A stretch of 64,000 bases of DNA from positions 9,424,001 through 9,488,000 of the forward strand of contig CM082578.2 in assembly GCA_040954595.2 (NCBI GenBank). The letters run 5' to 3'. The notes beneath the pieces are model-generated. The model was not told the origin of the DNA. It did no database searches and worked only from the letters and a program-made list of their open reading frames with translations. The position numbers and the translations under genes were made by a program. Within the stretch, counting starts at the first letter, position 1, and each line of letters opens with the position of its first letter. Below, one piece after another: positions 48,001 through 58,573 of the stretch. This DNA comes from Balanoglossus misakiensis (lineage: Eukaryota > Hemichordata).

Positions 48001-49718
48001 CTTTAAAAACCCCATGAAGTTTCCCTGAAGTAGACAGAAAAACGCATGAGTATGCTTTAATAAACACATATCAATCATCATTTTGTCATTAGTGCGTCTA
48101 TCTGCTAAATTATTGATGCCATAATATTTATGGACCCTTCTGGGTATCTTGACACTCATCAAACAGAGATGATTTACAGCCAATGTGAAGGTCAAAGTAG
48201 ATTTCCGTGCATCTCTCAGAGGAAAATATGCCAATCGTCGCACATTCATGGCGCCATAAAAATTAGGAAAGCCATTTTCATTGCTGTTTGGCAAAAACAC
48301 GCAGATAGCTATGATGCATTTTACCACAGCTGTTGAATGTCACATTGGTATTTTCATTGAATTCGTGAAAAATTACCTCTCGCTTGTCAGTAATGTGAAA
48401 AGGGAGATTATAAAGTCGTAAAGTGTCCCTCCTATAAGCTGATCGCCAAAAAGTCATGTAAAACTGCAATTAAAATTCCAATCAAATCAGGACGGGTCTA
48501 AACAAGAAAAAGGTTCGTAAACCAGAAATTTTGTCAAATGTGGTAATGTCCAATTGCTGTTGAAGTGTACAACTGAGTTATCTGTCTTATGAGTGACTAT
48601 TACTTGGCCTTCCATTAAAAAATCACAAGAACAGACAAAAGTGGTGTTGGTTTCTCCCATCTCACCGATTCCGTGACAAATGTACATGACAGCCAATATT
48701 TCCAATAAAGTCACCAGCTGTCTCTTGAAAAATTATTGGCTGATAACACAGCAGTTTGAGAAAAAAACGTGATTGCCTGGTCAGAGAAAAATGACTGGTA
48801 TGGAGATAAATAACAGCTGAACTGCCATCCACTTACCTAGATAATCAAACTATAAAAAGTGCGAGCGGGGAAATTACTCCTATTTGGTATTTGCTTGAAT
48901 GGTTTTGATAGAAGAATATCATTATTCTGATGGATTTATGGTGTCATTTTTGTTTCTGCACACGATTAAATAGGGTAATTTTTTCCACAGCTTGCAAGTT
49001 CTAACATCAAGAGTAATATTTTTTTTAATGTCAGCTTTTATGGACCAGTTGCTACGGAACAACTAAACTATGTGCATTAATTTATGAGAGAGATTAAATT
49101 AGAATTTACCAACAGGAAGCAAAAATTGACAGGTTAAAGAGAATTCTAGAATAATTTTAACAGGTACTGGAATTGGGTGTTTTTGGAAATAACCAATAGT
49201 TGATTTTGAGTAAAGTTTGGTTACTTTGGTTCAACTCGCTGCGGCTATAATACTAGTAATCTCCATAAATTAAATACCTACTATGATTTGATTAATTTGT
49301 ACTTTGTCAACTGAACATGCTAATGTAGAACACCCAAAGTAAAGTTCAGTGCAGTAACTGCCACATGTTATGAGTGGGTAAACACTGACAACTGAACGAT
49401 CACATCCAAATTCGATTTAAACTTATTATATTTATTATTCAATTGGATTACACTAACTGCTCTCTTTTGTATAACATTTTGATTTGATAAGATTATATTT
49501 AAAGTTAACTGTTTTATTATATTCCCATAATGATTGGCATTACATTTATCAAGATTATTGCATTTACAGAGGTTATATGGTAGATTTATTTCAAGTCATT
49601 TTCCTCTTTTTTCTCCAGACACGGAATTCTGTCAAGGAAGGATGAAGAGGTTTGTTCAGTTATCAGGGATTCTCGTCACAGAGACGATGAAGACGACAGC
49701 GATTTGGATCTGGACTAG
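18056..49718 (+). CDS. PDCL: PDCL, phosducin-like protein 1 (PhLP1), 283 aa
   Basis: PhLP1 is a cytosolic co-chaperone that works with the CCT/TRiC chaperonin to release folded G-beta and assemble G-beta-gamma dimers. Coding exons: 18056-18208, 22294-22419, 23656-23786, 30217-30319, 40195-40308, 43135-43259, 49619-49718. The phases close to 283 codons plus TAG. The N-terminus MATLEDRILGEKTHYY followed by CSSSEDEEESED resembles the CK2-phosphorylated start of PhLP1. Next come GVLEDWRRYKQLE (the G-beta-binding helix region), DDEFLRRYRLQRMQEM, and a thioredoxin-like domain (VVELTRGQFLDAIDKE; VIIHIYEE; NGCMQCLAAEYPRAKFC; LPALLVYKHGSLIGNFVRL; GEDFFAGDLENFLQE). The acidic tail ends DDSDLDLD. It is somewhat shorter than human PDCL (301 aa), mainly in the linker before DDEFLRRYR. 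Exon 4 is followed by GC instead of GT. Confidence 0.96.
18209..22293 (+). other. PDCL intron 1 (4.1 kb)
   Basis: GT-AG intron. Only chance ORFs and short ACATGTA runs (21893-21935) were seen; no gene, RNA or element was recognised. Confidence 0.7.
23787..30216 (+). other. PDCL intron 3 (6.4 kb)
   Basis: GT-AG intron with AT-rich sequence. A TCC run merging into ATC (29861-29905) lies near its 3' end. The longest ORF (24521-24910, plus strand) has no recognisable domain and is treated as chance. Confidence 0.7.
29861..29905. repeat. (TCC)n-(ATC)n microsatellite
   Basis: Compound trinucleotide run, about ten TCC units followed by four ATC units, about 310 bp before the PDCL exon 4 acceptor. 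Confidence 0.9.
30320..30325 (+). other. GC-type 5' splice site, PDCL intron 4
   Basis: The exon-intron junction reads GAGGAG/GCAAGT. The only nearby GT (in CAAGTCAAG) would leave the wrong phase for exon 5, so the frame demands the GC donor. The rest of the site matches the donor consensus exactly, as is usual for GC-AG introns. Confidence 0.85.
30326..40194 (+). other. PDCL intron 4 body (9.9 kb)
   Basis: Largest intron of the window. Apart from two poly-C tracts near 33.35 kb, nothing beyond short chance ORFs and ACATGTA words was recognised. Confidence 0.7.
33347..33389. repeat. paired poly-C tracts (C11 and C22)
   Basis: Uninterrupted runs of 11 C (33347-33357) and 22 C (33368-33389), separated by ten bases. 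They lie on the sense strand of PDCL intron 4. Length is likely to vary between individuals and to be error-prone in sequencing. Confidence 0.95.
41230..41616 (-). CDS. doubtful antisense ORF in PDCL intron 5, 128 aa
   Basis: Minus-strand ORF from an ATG in good context (ATCACCATGA) to a stop at 41230. The product starts MRWYTTDNFENG and contains six cysteines. A longer version starting at 41709 adds a hydrophobic Cys/Leu-rich leader encoded by the (TGTC)n microsatellite, which mimics a signal peptide. No domain is recognised. An ORF of this length can arise by chance once in a window of this size and AT content, so it is listed only as a possibility. Confidence 0.15.
   Translation of the reverse strand: MRWYTTDNFENGEPILPQKSVWDNIPDNANDTLECTSANQIGADCLSVVIFPHCHLNQACVKSILFEVIVQIYDDLMIYESSACNPVFVNQWQDELDFNPLISKYATKHLFNLKATFNDFHTKNTCWF
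41641..41674. repeat. (CAGA)n / (CAGG)n microsatellite
   Basis: Tetranucleotide run of GACA and GGCA units. Confidence 0.9.
43260..49618 (+). other. PDCL intron 6 (6.4 kb)
   Basis: GT-AG intron. It contains the 40-bp tandem repeat at 45681-45770 and a run of 13 G at 47333-47345. No gene was recognised. Confidence 0.7.
45681..45770. repeat. exact 40-bp tandem repeat, 2.25 copies
   Basis: The unit beginning CAACATTTTTTATGAAATAT and ending ATTCTAAAGG occurs identically at 45681-45720 and 45721-45760, followed by the first ten bases of a third copy. Perfect identity points to a recent duplication. Confidence 0.97.
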
Positions 49719-51326
49719 TTCCCAACCGGAAATTACAACAGAATGAGCTGTTCAGTCAACAGTTGACAGTTAACGACTACACTGGAAGCAGCGACCGGGA
49801 CAGTATTTATTGACCAGACAGACAGATGAAGGGAGTTTATTTCAGAAAATCAGTGTGTTCATTGGGGGGAAATCATTATGAGAAAGGACAGGAAAACTGC
49901 CGTCTGCATTTTTAATGGCCTGCAGGCAGTGACAGACTGGGTCAGTGATAGGAGGTGGAACTGTAGACAGTCTGGGCAGGACCGGCTTTCGATCTTCCGG
50001 ATACCACCCCGGCGACCGTGTCAGATATTTCTTTGAGATTGTTATCCTTACAGACAAATGTTAATTAGAAAACACAGACCCCGGTACTTGTTAAGGCTCA
50101 TTGAACACATTGATTGGACGAAATTTCATTGCGCAGTATTGTGATGATAACTAGCCACCCACTGACGCCTGCTATGTACCAACTGCACGGAAAACGAACA
50201 TTATCTTTACGGCCAAGCTAATCTTGAATGTGGCACACGCTGGCTGAAATTAAAAGTTAATATCACTTTAACCGTTAATCTGACATTAAACACCCACGGA
50301 TCTCGGTGTCCGCAACATGATAAGCAAGTTAAACATTGTCATGATGATCTATCCTGACTGGAGACCGCACTGTGACCCAACAGGTGCATGACATGCAGAT
50401 GTTGTCGTTTGTTGGAACTGGGTTAAAGGTTAAGAACTTTCTACAGTGCTTTCGCAGGATAGTTTGTAAAAAATTAGTGGCAGTGACAACTGATAGAGCT
50501 TGACAGCTGCATGTACGTAAGCTTTCTCATATGTGCGCAGTTTCCTGAACTTTTTAGGTTCTATGGCCTGTTATCTTAATGTGTACAGACAATTTGCTAT
50601 GAGACATGGACAGGACAAGTGGCAGCAGGATATGCAGGCAATTTTTTCTTGTCACCCTATGAGACCATAAATGCCATGCTATATAGATTTTTTCGCAGTA
50701 TTGACAGATGAGCTCACATACTTGAAATTGAACAATGTCTCAGCAACTCGCTACATCTGGGCAAGACATTTCCTCAGTGTTGGTCAAAACAGAATAATTT
50801 GCTCAAATGCTGTCGACCATTTTTCCTGTAAAATTCTTAGCCCCTGAAGAAGTTGGGGTTGGTATTTCATGAGACAAATCCCACAAAAGCAAATAAATGG
50901 TCTGTCACATCAGTGTACCCCTGTTTGTGTCAGTCACAGGGAGTTATTTCAGTTGGAATGTCACAAACCTAGCTCACACCACATGTTAACCTCAGTGACA
51001 TTCAAATGTAGCTGAAGTGGGTCATATCCAAATCCCCGACAACTGGCCTTTCAAGAACTTGACTGGACTAAGCAAAGATGCCGTTCCTGAACTGATGTCT
51101 GACTTGATGGATTTTTAAGAAATATTTATAATGTATTCAGAACTGATAAATAATAAAGAAGTTGACACATTGAAAATGTTATTTGTCATTGCCTGTGATT
51201 TTTGCATCTTTGAACCTTTACAGACTTGATTCTGACAAAGGTTGGTTGCCCATAATATAAATGTATATACTGTCAGCTAAAGTGATATTGTAATTATGTT
51301 ATAAAATAATTAGACACATAGCCGAC
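49719..51326 (+). other. PDCL 3' UTR and following spacer
   Basis: The first strong plus-strand AATAAA is at 51152-51157, suggesting a 3' UTR of about 1.45 kb if it is used. No other gene was seen. Confidence 0.5.
51152..51157 (+). terminator. AATAAA polyadenylation signal candidate, PDCL
   Basis: Lies in the context GATAAATAATAAAG, 1.43 kb downstream of the PDCL stop. Confidence 0.45.
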
Positions 51327-51530
51327 ATGGAGATTGTCTGGTGTTCTCTCATAGTCTTGCTAAATATACTTTATTGTATAAAGATGTATATAAACACCAA
51401 CATCTGGAGTTGGATGTTCAAAGAATGGAAAATAAACACGATAGCAGGCCATGAACCATCATCCAGGGAACCGTTTGAAATGTGTGTTTGTCAGCCAAAG
51501 TCTACAGAGGGCAATCCGGGGAATAACGGT
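51327..51530 (+). CDS. doubtful first exon with N-terminal membrane anchor
   Basis: ATG in good context (GCCGACATGG) opens an ORF starting MEIVWCSLIVLLNILYC, a hydrophobic stretch that could be a signal anchor. A charged segment follows. A donor-like G/GTAAAT closes it after residue ~68. No partner exon was found downstream and no family is recognised. It could be chance. Confidence 0.15.
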
Positions 51531-51554
51531 AAATATTTAATTAACTATGTTTGA

Positions 51555-53760
51555 TCTTTTTTGTTATATGTAATGACTGTACCAGGGGACCTCGACATTA
51601 TTCACTGAACCATGTTTACTGATACGTTTGCTATCTTTGGTCAACAAAGGCCATACCGAGTCATTAGATTAAACTGCATTGAAGCCTGAAAGTAATTTAG
51701 TGGTGGCATTCGGAATCGTTCATGCCTTTAGAAAATCCGAAGAAAAATGACGTTTACTCGTTTTTTTCTGTCTTGGGTGTTGTCTGTACAATGCATTTTA
51801 TATTCCACGAAGGATAAATTTTGCGTTTCTCTTGTTGTTTTGTGAAGAAACTTTTACAAGAAGTTTTTTTTATGAATTTAGCTGGCATGACCTCAAATGG
51901 CATGCTAACAGAGTTCTTTCGTCTTTAGTCATTAGGTACTATTAAAATGATTGCTTATTCACTCTAGTGTACATTTAAAGCCCCTGTCTCCCAGTTTTGT
52001 AGTTTTTTTCCCTAATAATAATAGTGTTTATTTTGTACTTGAAATTGCGTGTCATAACCTGCGCTCATCTGGAGCTTGGGTTAATGATTTAGTCGTGGGC
52101 GAATTGCACACGTGAATATTAGGCTCTGTAAAATTGCGTCTCTTTTGCCGCTCTTGAAGTAGCTGATAATGAATTGTGGGCGAAATTGTAATGCCCTGTT
52201 GGCTCTATGATAGAATAGAAAGCGGATGGGGGAGGGGGTGGAGAGTAACAAGGGGTCGTGTGGCCACGTCTCAGGTGATTTATCTTTATTGGTACTCTGC
52301 TTTTACTATTACACTGGCACATGCTATTCCCTAAAATTGAAGCGACCACTGCAGTTTTGTCTAAAAGATATGCACCTATTTGAAAATGTTGGTTGAAATT
52401 TGAAAACTTCAAACCCGTTTAACAAATTTTAAGGGGGATAAAACACTTCCGGGGGAACACCTGTGCAAGGCACGTGCAAGACCCACTGTAACCTCGTGCG
52501 CAACATCCGTATCTTATTGGCCAGTGAAACGCACGTGATCAATTTACCCCATTCTGTTGGTCACAATTTCCTGTGACGTTGCAATGCCCGTGATGTCTCA
52601 CCCTCGACCAACGATGATTTATCAGGGGGAAATGAAAGAGGGAAAGTGGCCCGGGAGAGTGTTTCTTCAATGAGTCACGTCTCCGTGGTGCAAATCATAT
52701 AGAACAAATACCCATTTACGTTTTATCGCCACTTTAATGCCTAACACGTCTTCTCTGTATTGGTGAAAGCGAATCTGTTCTAAGTCCGTGTTGCCGACGG
52801 CGATGCGTAGAGATTGCAACATTTACTTCTATCGATGGTCTAAACTTGAAAATCAGTAGTTATGTGTTTGATTTGATTTTCAGTTTACAGAGATATCGGA
52901 TTGTCAAATGATTTTACAGGGAATAAAAGAACATTAAACTATATGCTAAATTGGCTTTCTGTTCATGAGACATTTTGTTTCTTTCTGAGGATTTCATAAA
53001 AAGATGATTTCATTTCGTTTTTATAAACTACTGCAACGCCATGACAAGAATACACGGTTTATGTTCATTGAGGTCTTCTAATATCAAAAGGTGTTCTACA
53101 CAACATACGATGTAGGCCTAAGCGAGTCATGTAGTATTTAGCCATACTGCCACAATGAGCAACATTTAATATGACAACGTGAAAAGTTCATTTATAACCT
53201 GCCTGCGGCCTTGACGTCTCGATTTAAAGTGAGTAATGAACTTAATGTACGTAAACTTATTAGCCTGAACACGTTACAGGATATAGTTTACATCCTAACA
53301 GTCACAGAAATAACTGTGTTGCTGAAATATACGTTATTAAGTTCTTTCGGAATCGAACACGCTATAACCTGATAGTCTCACTTTGGGCGAGGCTGAGCGA
53401 TGGAAAACCGATTTTCCTTCGGGCGTTGCATCAGTGATGGATATTTGGCATTAGATTTGACGACTTGATTTTTATGGAGTGTATTTTAAATGGGAAGTTT
53501 TTAAAGTTTAATTTGTAACACCTACTGGTGTTATTTTTAACCATCTTTTATGCCATACTTATTTCTGGTGCGCGATCACGCGTCGAGAAATGTTCAGGTC
53601 TACGACTGATTGAAGTTAAAATATTGATGAAAAAAATTCTCGATCAGAAAGTATGCAGTATCTGTGCCGTGAATGGGATTTATACCGATTGTGGAGTCTA
53701 GAACACGAGTGCCGATTGAAGATTAATTTACTAGTATCTGCAGCAAAACGATTGGGTGGT
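51555..53760. other. intergenic, with three CACGTG E-boxes
   Basis: No ORF could be supported. CACGTG occurs at 52109-52114, 52471-52476 and 52532-52537, close to an inverted CCAAT (TATTGG). This hints at a regulatory segment. Confidence 0.35.
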
Positions 53761-54180
53761 TGGGTCTGACGCGACGAATTGTTGAGTGACCCCCGCGGTC
53801 AAACTCGACAGCACCGCCGCGTCACTGGCATAACGATGAACATGCTTGTTTTCATAATCAGTTCAACGTCTTCAGCTTGTCTCGCTCGTACCGAAGCGCT
53901 GCCTAAGTGGCTTTGCAATTTGTGGCGTTCTCCGACGATTTTTTTCTTTCGAACTCTGCATCCCCGTGGCGTCCGCACTCCGCAGTCCTTGCGGCGGTCG
54001 TCTGGAAAATAACGTATCTGGGGTGAGGGGGAGCGACCTCAAACAGCGGATGGCGTAGAACGCGTACGTGGTATACTCGTTGCGTGCGCTTGGCAGAACG
54101 CAGCCGTTAAACCGCGGCCGGCTATCGCCGCTGTATGAACTCGTATGTGACTAGGAACCAGGCCAGGGCTCGTTGACCTG
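53761..54180. promoter_or_regulatory. CpG-rich segment
   Basis: I counted about 45 CpG dinucleotides in 420 bp by eye, far denser than the surrounding AT-rich sequence. GC-rich words such as CCGCGG and ACCGCGGCCGG are present. Invertebrate CpG-rich patches often mark unmethylated promoters, but no adjoining gene is recognised. Confidence 0.45.
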
Positions 54181-54740
54181 TTCATTCGTCCTTAATATGC
54201 GAGAAGACGTCACGATGTCACTGTCAAATGCGGAGATAATGACTTTGCTCGCCGGGTTAATTGTGCCATCAACAACCGTAACCGTATTTCCTCTATTCTA
54301 GTGAAAAGGGAGAAAAAACGCGACCACCAGCCTGGTTTATGCGGTGAGTATAACCTGGGCAGTAATTAGACCCACAAATCAGGTTTCTGACATAAGCTAA
54401 AATCATGGTCGTGTCTCCATCGCCATTGGAATTTGATTTCTGAATCGCGCGAACGACGTGTACCTGGATGTGGGCATATGGCTGTAGGCCTAACAGTATA
54501 GTACACGGCGAATGGTCTCTGAAATTCCTGCCTCGTTGAGCATACAAACTCTGGAAATGGATCACTGGTTTGATGTAACACAATTCTTTTTTCCACTTCA
54601 ACACATTTCTTCGGCGAAAATGCATAGGAGCTGCACTACCGTGCGCGCACAGTTAAATATAACAGTCACAGCTCCATCAGCATAATCGGAACGTTCAAAA
54701 TCTTGCCTTCCTTGGCGGGGATAGCGGCTCTGCCCCCGCT

Positions 54741-54750
54741 CTATATAAAA
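54741..54750 (+). promoter_or_regulatory. strong TATA box without known gene (1)
   Basis: CTATATAAAA, preceded by a GC-rich stretch (CTGCCCCCGCT). An ATG at 54784, at the expected distance, opens only a 17-codon ORF (MENRRNTFAY...). It would therefore need splicing, or the transcript may be non-coding. Confidence 0.3.
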
Positions 54751-55420
54751 TCTAGTCTAATGCGCAGTTTGTACAGCACGTACATGGAAAACCGCAGAAA
54801 TACGTTTGCTTATCTTATTAACCTAGTCGTGTTGTAATATTTGCATTTGCATTTAGGCCGATCCTGGCAATTTCAATGATACGCATAAAAATGCAATTTA
54901 GGAATCGGAAAGTATTTGTCTCCCCAGTACCTTCCCGTGGTTATATTCATGGACTGATGCATGTGTTCCAATATTATTCCAATTAATGAAAAGGTAGCCA
55001 TGATGGTACGACTTTTATTAAAAATCCCTTTTAATGAAACGAATTCACTTGTCGAATAACCCAATGTTTCCAATGGTGCAAATTGAGTCTCCTGGGCGAT
55101 TCCATCGAAAACGACAGATGCGTTGACGACAGTGTCGGCTGTGATCTGCGAGGAGTGGGAGTGCATTTCGAAATGTCTGTTCCGTTTTGTTTGATGTCGG
55201 TAGTGTGTGGAGGGGGATCTTTGTGAGACTTCAAGGAATGGTGCAAAGGTGCAAAACTCGGGGTACGCGTAAAATCATGACGTCACCGTATCTGCAATAT
55301 ACTACAATCTCATAATTTCTCGGGAGTGCTTATCTAAACGTTGACTCGATCATCGCACTTGTCAGAAATCGACACCAGATATCATTGATTTCATACCCAT
55401 CTCGTCTTCTCGATGGCCAC

Positions 55421-55430
55421 TATATAAAAC
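55421..55430 (+). promoter_or_regulatory. strong TATA box without known gene (2)
   Basis: CTATATAAAACA, followed at 55468 by an ATG in good context (AAACATGG) that opens 15 codons (MDYINRPTRCIATEP). The arrangement is nearly the same as at 54741, 680 bp upstream. Confidence 0.3.
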
Positions 55431-55829
55431 AGCGAGTATTACTGCTTCGGTGTACTGTTCATTAAACATGGATTACATTAATAGACCAACTCGCTGTATA
55501 GCGACGGAGCCATAACACCTCACTAAAATCGGTCTGAGCGACGAGGTACCGACAGCTGTGTCCACCGTGACGTTTCATATCCCCACGTCTGTCAAAACTA
55601 TATCCACTACAAAAAGATCCCTTGATTAGACGCTATGATCCTGACAGTAATCCACCTTCTACATGAAAATTCAATTTGCGCTGTATTGTCGGATCCATGT
55701 CGTCATAGTGACGTACCAATATAACCGCTTTATTCTAACGGTGAATGTGCGCCGAGTCTGCGAACTTGACCATATCACGAGGACGCAAAAAATACAATCG
55801 TTCGTCGATTCGTTGTTTCCTAGTGATGA

Positions 55830-55830
<1 letters not shown>

Positions 55831-55928
<98 letters not shown>

Positions 55929-55929
55929 T
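55831..55929. repeat. (ATC)33 microsatellite
   Basis: 33 uninterrupted ATC units. The long poly-Ile, poly-Met and poly-Ser reading frames across it are artefacts of the repeat. Probably highly polymorphic. Confidence 0.99.
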
Positions 55930-57150
55930 ACTATTACTATTTAGTTTTTGCCGCTACAAACAAATTAGCGACTGTTAACAAAATTACCCGGGCTGAAGAA
56001 ACTGACCATTCCCTAAATATAAATATCATCATCTAATATAAATCTATCTGGCCAAGTTTTCTGGCGTCGTTTGTACACCAAAACTAGTGTCATCTAACAC
56101 ATTAAGTCCGTGTACTCGCGGCATCCATATCATCATTAGAAAATTCAATCCACGGCGCAGCTAGAGCGCATGCACGTGGTGTTAATCCCTCTATATACCG
56201 CAGAGCAAAACTAATAAAGCACAGTAGTATAGAGACCTGCGTCAAAACATAGAACGCAGCCAGAGCTGAGGTAAATAATTAATGCGGCTATATAGAGTGA
56301 CAGTAAATTATACATATAAAAATAGTATCATGCTTTTGATTCCCGCTGAGTTTTCCCTATGAACCGACGTTACGATTCCATTATGATATTATAGCGTCGT
56401 AGGAGCAACCAAAGTTTACGTCATTTATATCCAAGCCTCTGTCATGGATAATATGTACAAGCTACGACATTCGCCCTGTGCGGGGGTAGGATCATTGACT
56501 TCTTCCGCGGGGAGGCTTTTTTCACGTGTGGTGTAGTCACGGTGTTGCAGTCTTGCGTTGCCACCACCCACCGGTGGTAAATAAATGTTTGATGAATGGT
56601 TTTAACGGGAAGTTCATGAACTGGTTCATGTGACATTTACAGAGCTGAAGTAGTTTATCAATATTTAATATGCAGTTCTTACCTTGCCCCATTATAGCTC
56701 CGATGTATGTATATATCAGGTTGAGATAAGTGGATCAGTCGACGCCTGTCTGTCTGTCTGTCTGTCCGTCTGACATGTATGTCCATTCACTGCAAAGAAA
56801 AATTATATTTGTTAAATTTGTACTGATATCAGCAATTTACTATTTGACAAACACTGTCTCTCAGGCAATTTTGTCATGTTATTCAAAAACCGATAGGTAT
56901 ATATCACGCTTGACTGTAATAATTCTGATCAAATAGGAGCACAGAGTCATACACGCTATTTTCGTTTCCTAATGCGGTTTGAATTGTTAGTCGCGCACGC
57001 GAATTCCCTTGGTAGTTTCCGTAACTTGGTATGGCATACATACTTTTATCACATATATTAATTTTCTCTCGGGTAATAAAACTTCACCGCCGACTCTGCA
57101 AACAAAATATTATGTAGAACTACACTACAGACTGAATGTCCTGCACATGG
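55930..57150. other. intergenic
   Basis: AT-rich. A (CTGT)n run lies at about 56745-56765. No gene, RNA or element recognised. Confidence 0.5.
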
Positions 57151-57345
57151 CGCGCTTGCCTGGCGCGCTCAGTGGCTTGCTGCGCGCGCCAGTGGGCTCG
57201 GTCCCTCCGGGCCCAGCAGGCCCATGGGCCCGCAGGGCTTGCTAATTAAATGTGTTTGGTGGGCCCGCATTCGGGCCCACCGGGCCCACCGGGCCCAGCT
57301 AGCCCATGGGCCCGCTGCGCTTGCTGTGTTTGGCGGGCCCGAATG
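57151..57345. repeat. GC-rich repeat cluster with GGGCCC duplications
   Basis: Two diverged copies of a block that starts CCCAGC, contains GCCCATGGGCCCGC and runs into TGTGTTTGG (about 57212-57276 and 57294-57345) are separated by GGGCCCACC repeats. Upstream lies TGGCGCGCTTGCCTGGCGCGC. The words are palindromic, so folding is possible. The ORF across it is not considered coding. Confidence 0.8.
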
Positions 57346-57578
57346 AACACATGAGAAGTCTGTCAGTCTTAGAATGAGAAGAAGGCATGTTTGAGAATTC
57401 TGGAGTTAAGAATTGGGCTAGCATGTCACCCGTCGGAATAAATTACATGTAGACGTTTCGTGTGTGTCTGCACATGGACGTAAAAAGAGATGGTCTGCAT
57501 GTGTCCGAGATGTAATCAATGTGTCATGGTTTACCACGACAAATTCTAGCTCAGTCTTCTTGATCGGGCCTAGATTGA

Positions 57579-57710
57579 TCATTGCAACCTAATCATCAAA
57601 GTTAGCAAACATGTAAGATCGTTCGCGTTTGCCTGGGGTTCTACCTCCATTACTCGATCGGAATGTGACTCGATCTCTCTTCGTGATGTGATGTCGTCGA
57701 TCGACGCCAT
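57579..57710 (-). CDS. doubtful short ORF or first exon, 43 aa
   Basis: Minus-strand ATG in strong context (AAACATGGCG) starts MASIDDITSRREIESHSDRV and ends after 43 codons. A donor-like GGAG/GTAGAA after codon 22 would make it a first exon. The acidic, soluble composition looks protein-like, but no partner exon or family is recognised. Confidence 0.15.
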   Translation of the reverse strand: MASIDDITSRREIESHSDRVMEVEPQANANDLTCLLTLMIRLQ

Positions 57711-58573
57711 GTTTGTTTTAATACATGATTGTACAATCGCGCGTAGCTATGGTCTAACGCAGGGACTCTCTACCTGTTTCATCGCCTGATAAATTAGATG
57801 GATATTCTCAAAACAATAGAATGAATATTGTGTTCTGATTGCATTCTTCGTGTATCAAACTTTTATTTTATTGATTTCCTTTTGTTGTCAGCCACATGCG
57901 AGTAGCCTTGCCAATAAACAGTCGTGTTTACTCGGTAAACAAGTGGAATCACAGACTTGCCTCAAAAACAAGAGTAGCAGGTGTAGTTCCTTTCCGTCCC
58001 ACCTCCATGTAACAACATACAGTCCGCATCAAACAAGCACTCCTGAATAACTATGAAATGTCTAGCTTGTGCTCATTCTGTCAAACTATTGCATAGACTC
58101 CAGCCATATTCAATGCCAGTTTAAGTAGATCTTAAACTCACCGTCAGTGAGTTAGATACAGGTGCACACATACATGTATGTCACATCAGAGTAGAATAAA
58201 AATGTCCTCAAGTACAAATAAACAGCAAAACGGGAAAATGCATCGATGTCGGAACTACTAAAGTCGACAATCAGCTCTGAACTTATTCAGTAATCTAGTG
58301 CTTGGGGCGGAAACTTTAATGCAGAACACACTCTCTCGATATGCAAATATAACTTATTGAAACTCGTTGCCACACAAACAAATGACCAGAAACCATCGAC
58401 ACGGCACAGTCTATATATACATGTACACTGAGAAGCCATAGAGACGTGCATGTTCAAATAGACCTTCTGAATAATGATCCATCGAGCAACAACAACAAAA
58501 AGGAAAGGATCCTTTGTACTTTAAATACGACCGAACTTTGCGAGGATTATCGGTTTGTCAATACGGTAACAGG

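Noticed and set aside
55831-55929. CRISPR-like array
   Set aside because: Simple trinucleotide repeat without spacers, in a eukaryotic genome.
55663-55978. ORFs with poly-Ile, poly-Met and poly-Ser
   Set aside because: Direct translation of the (ATC)33 microsatellite in three frames.
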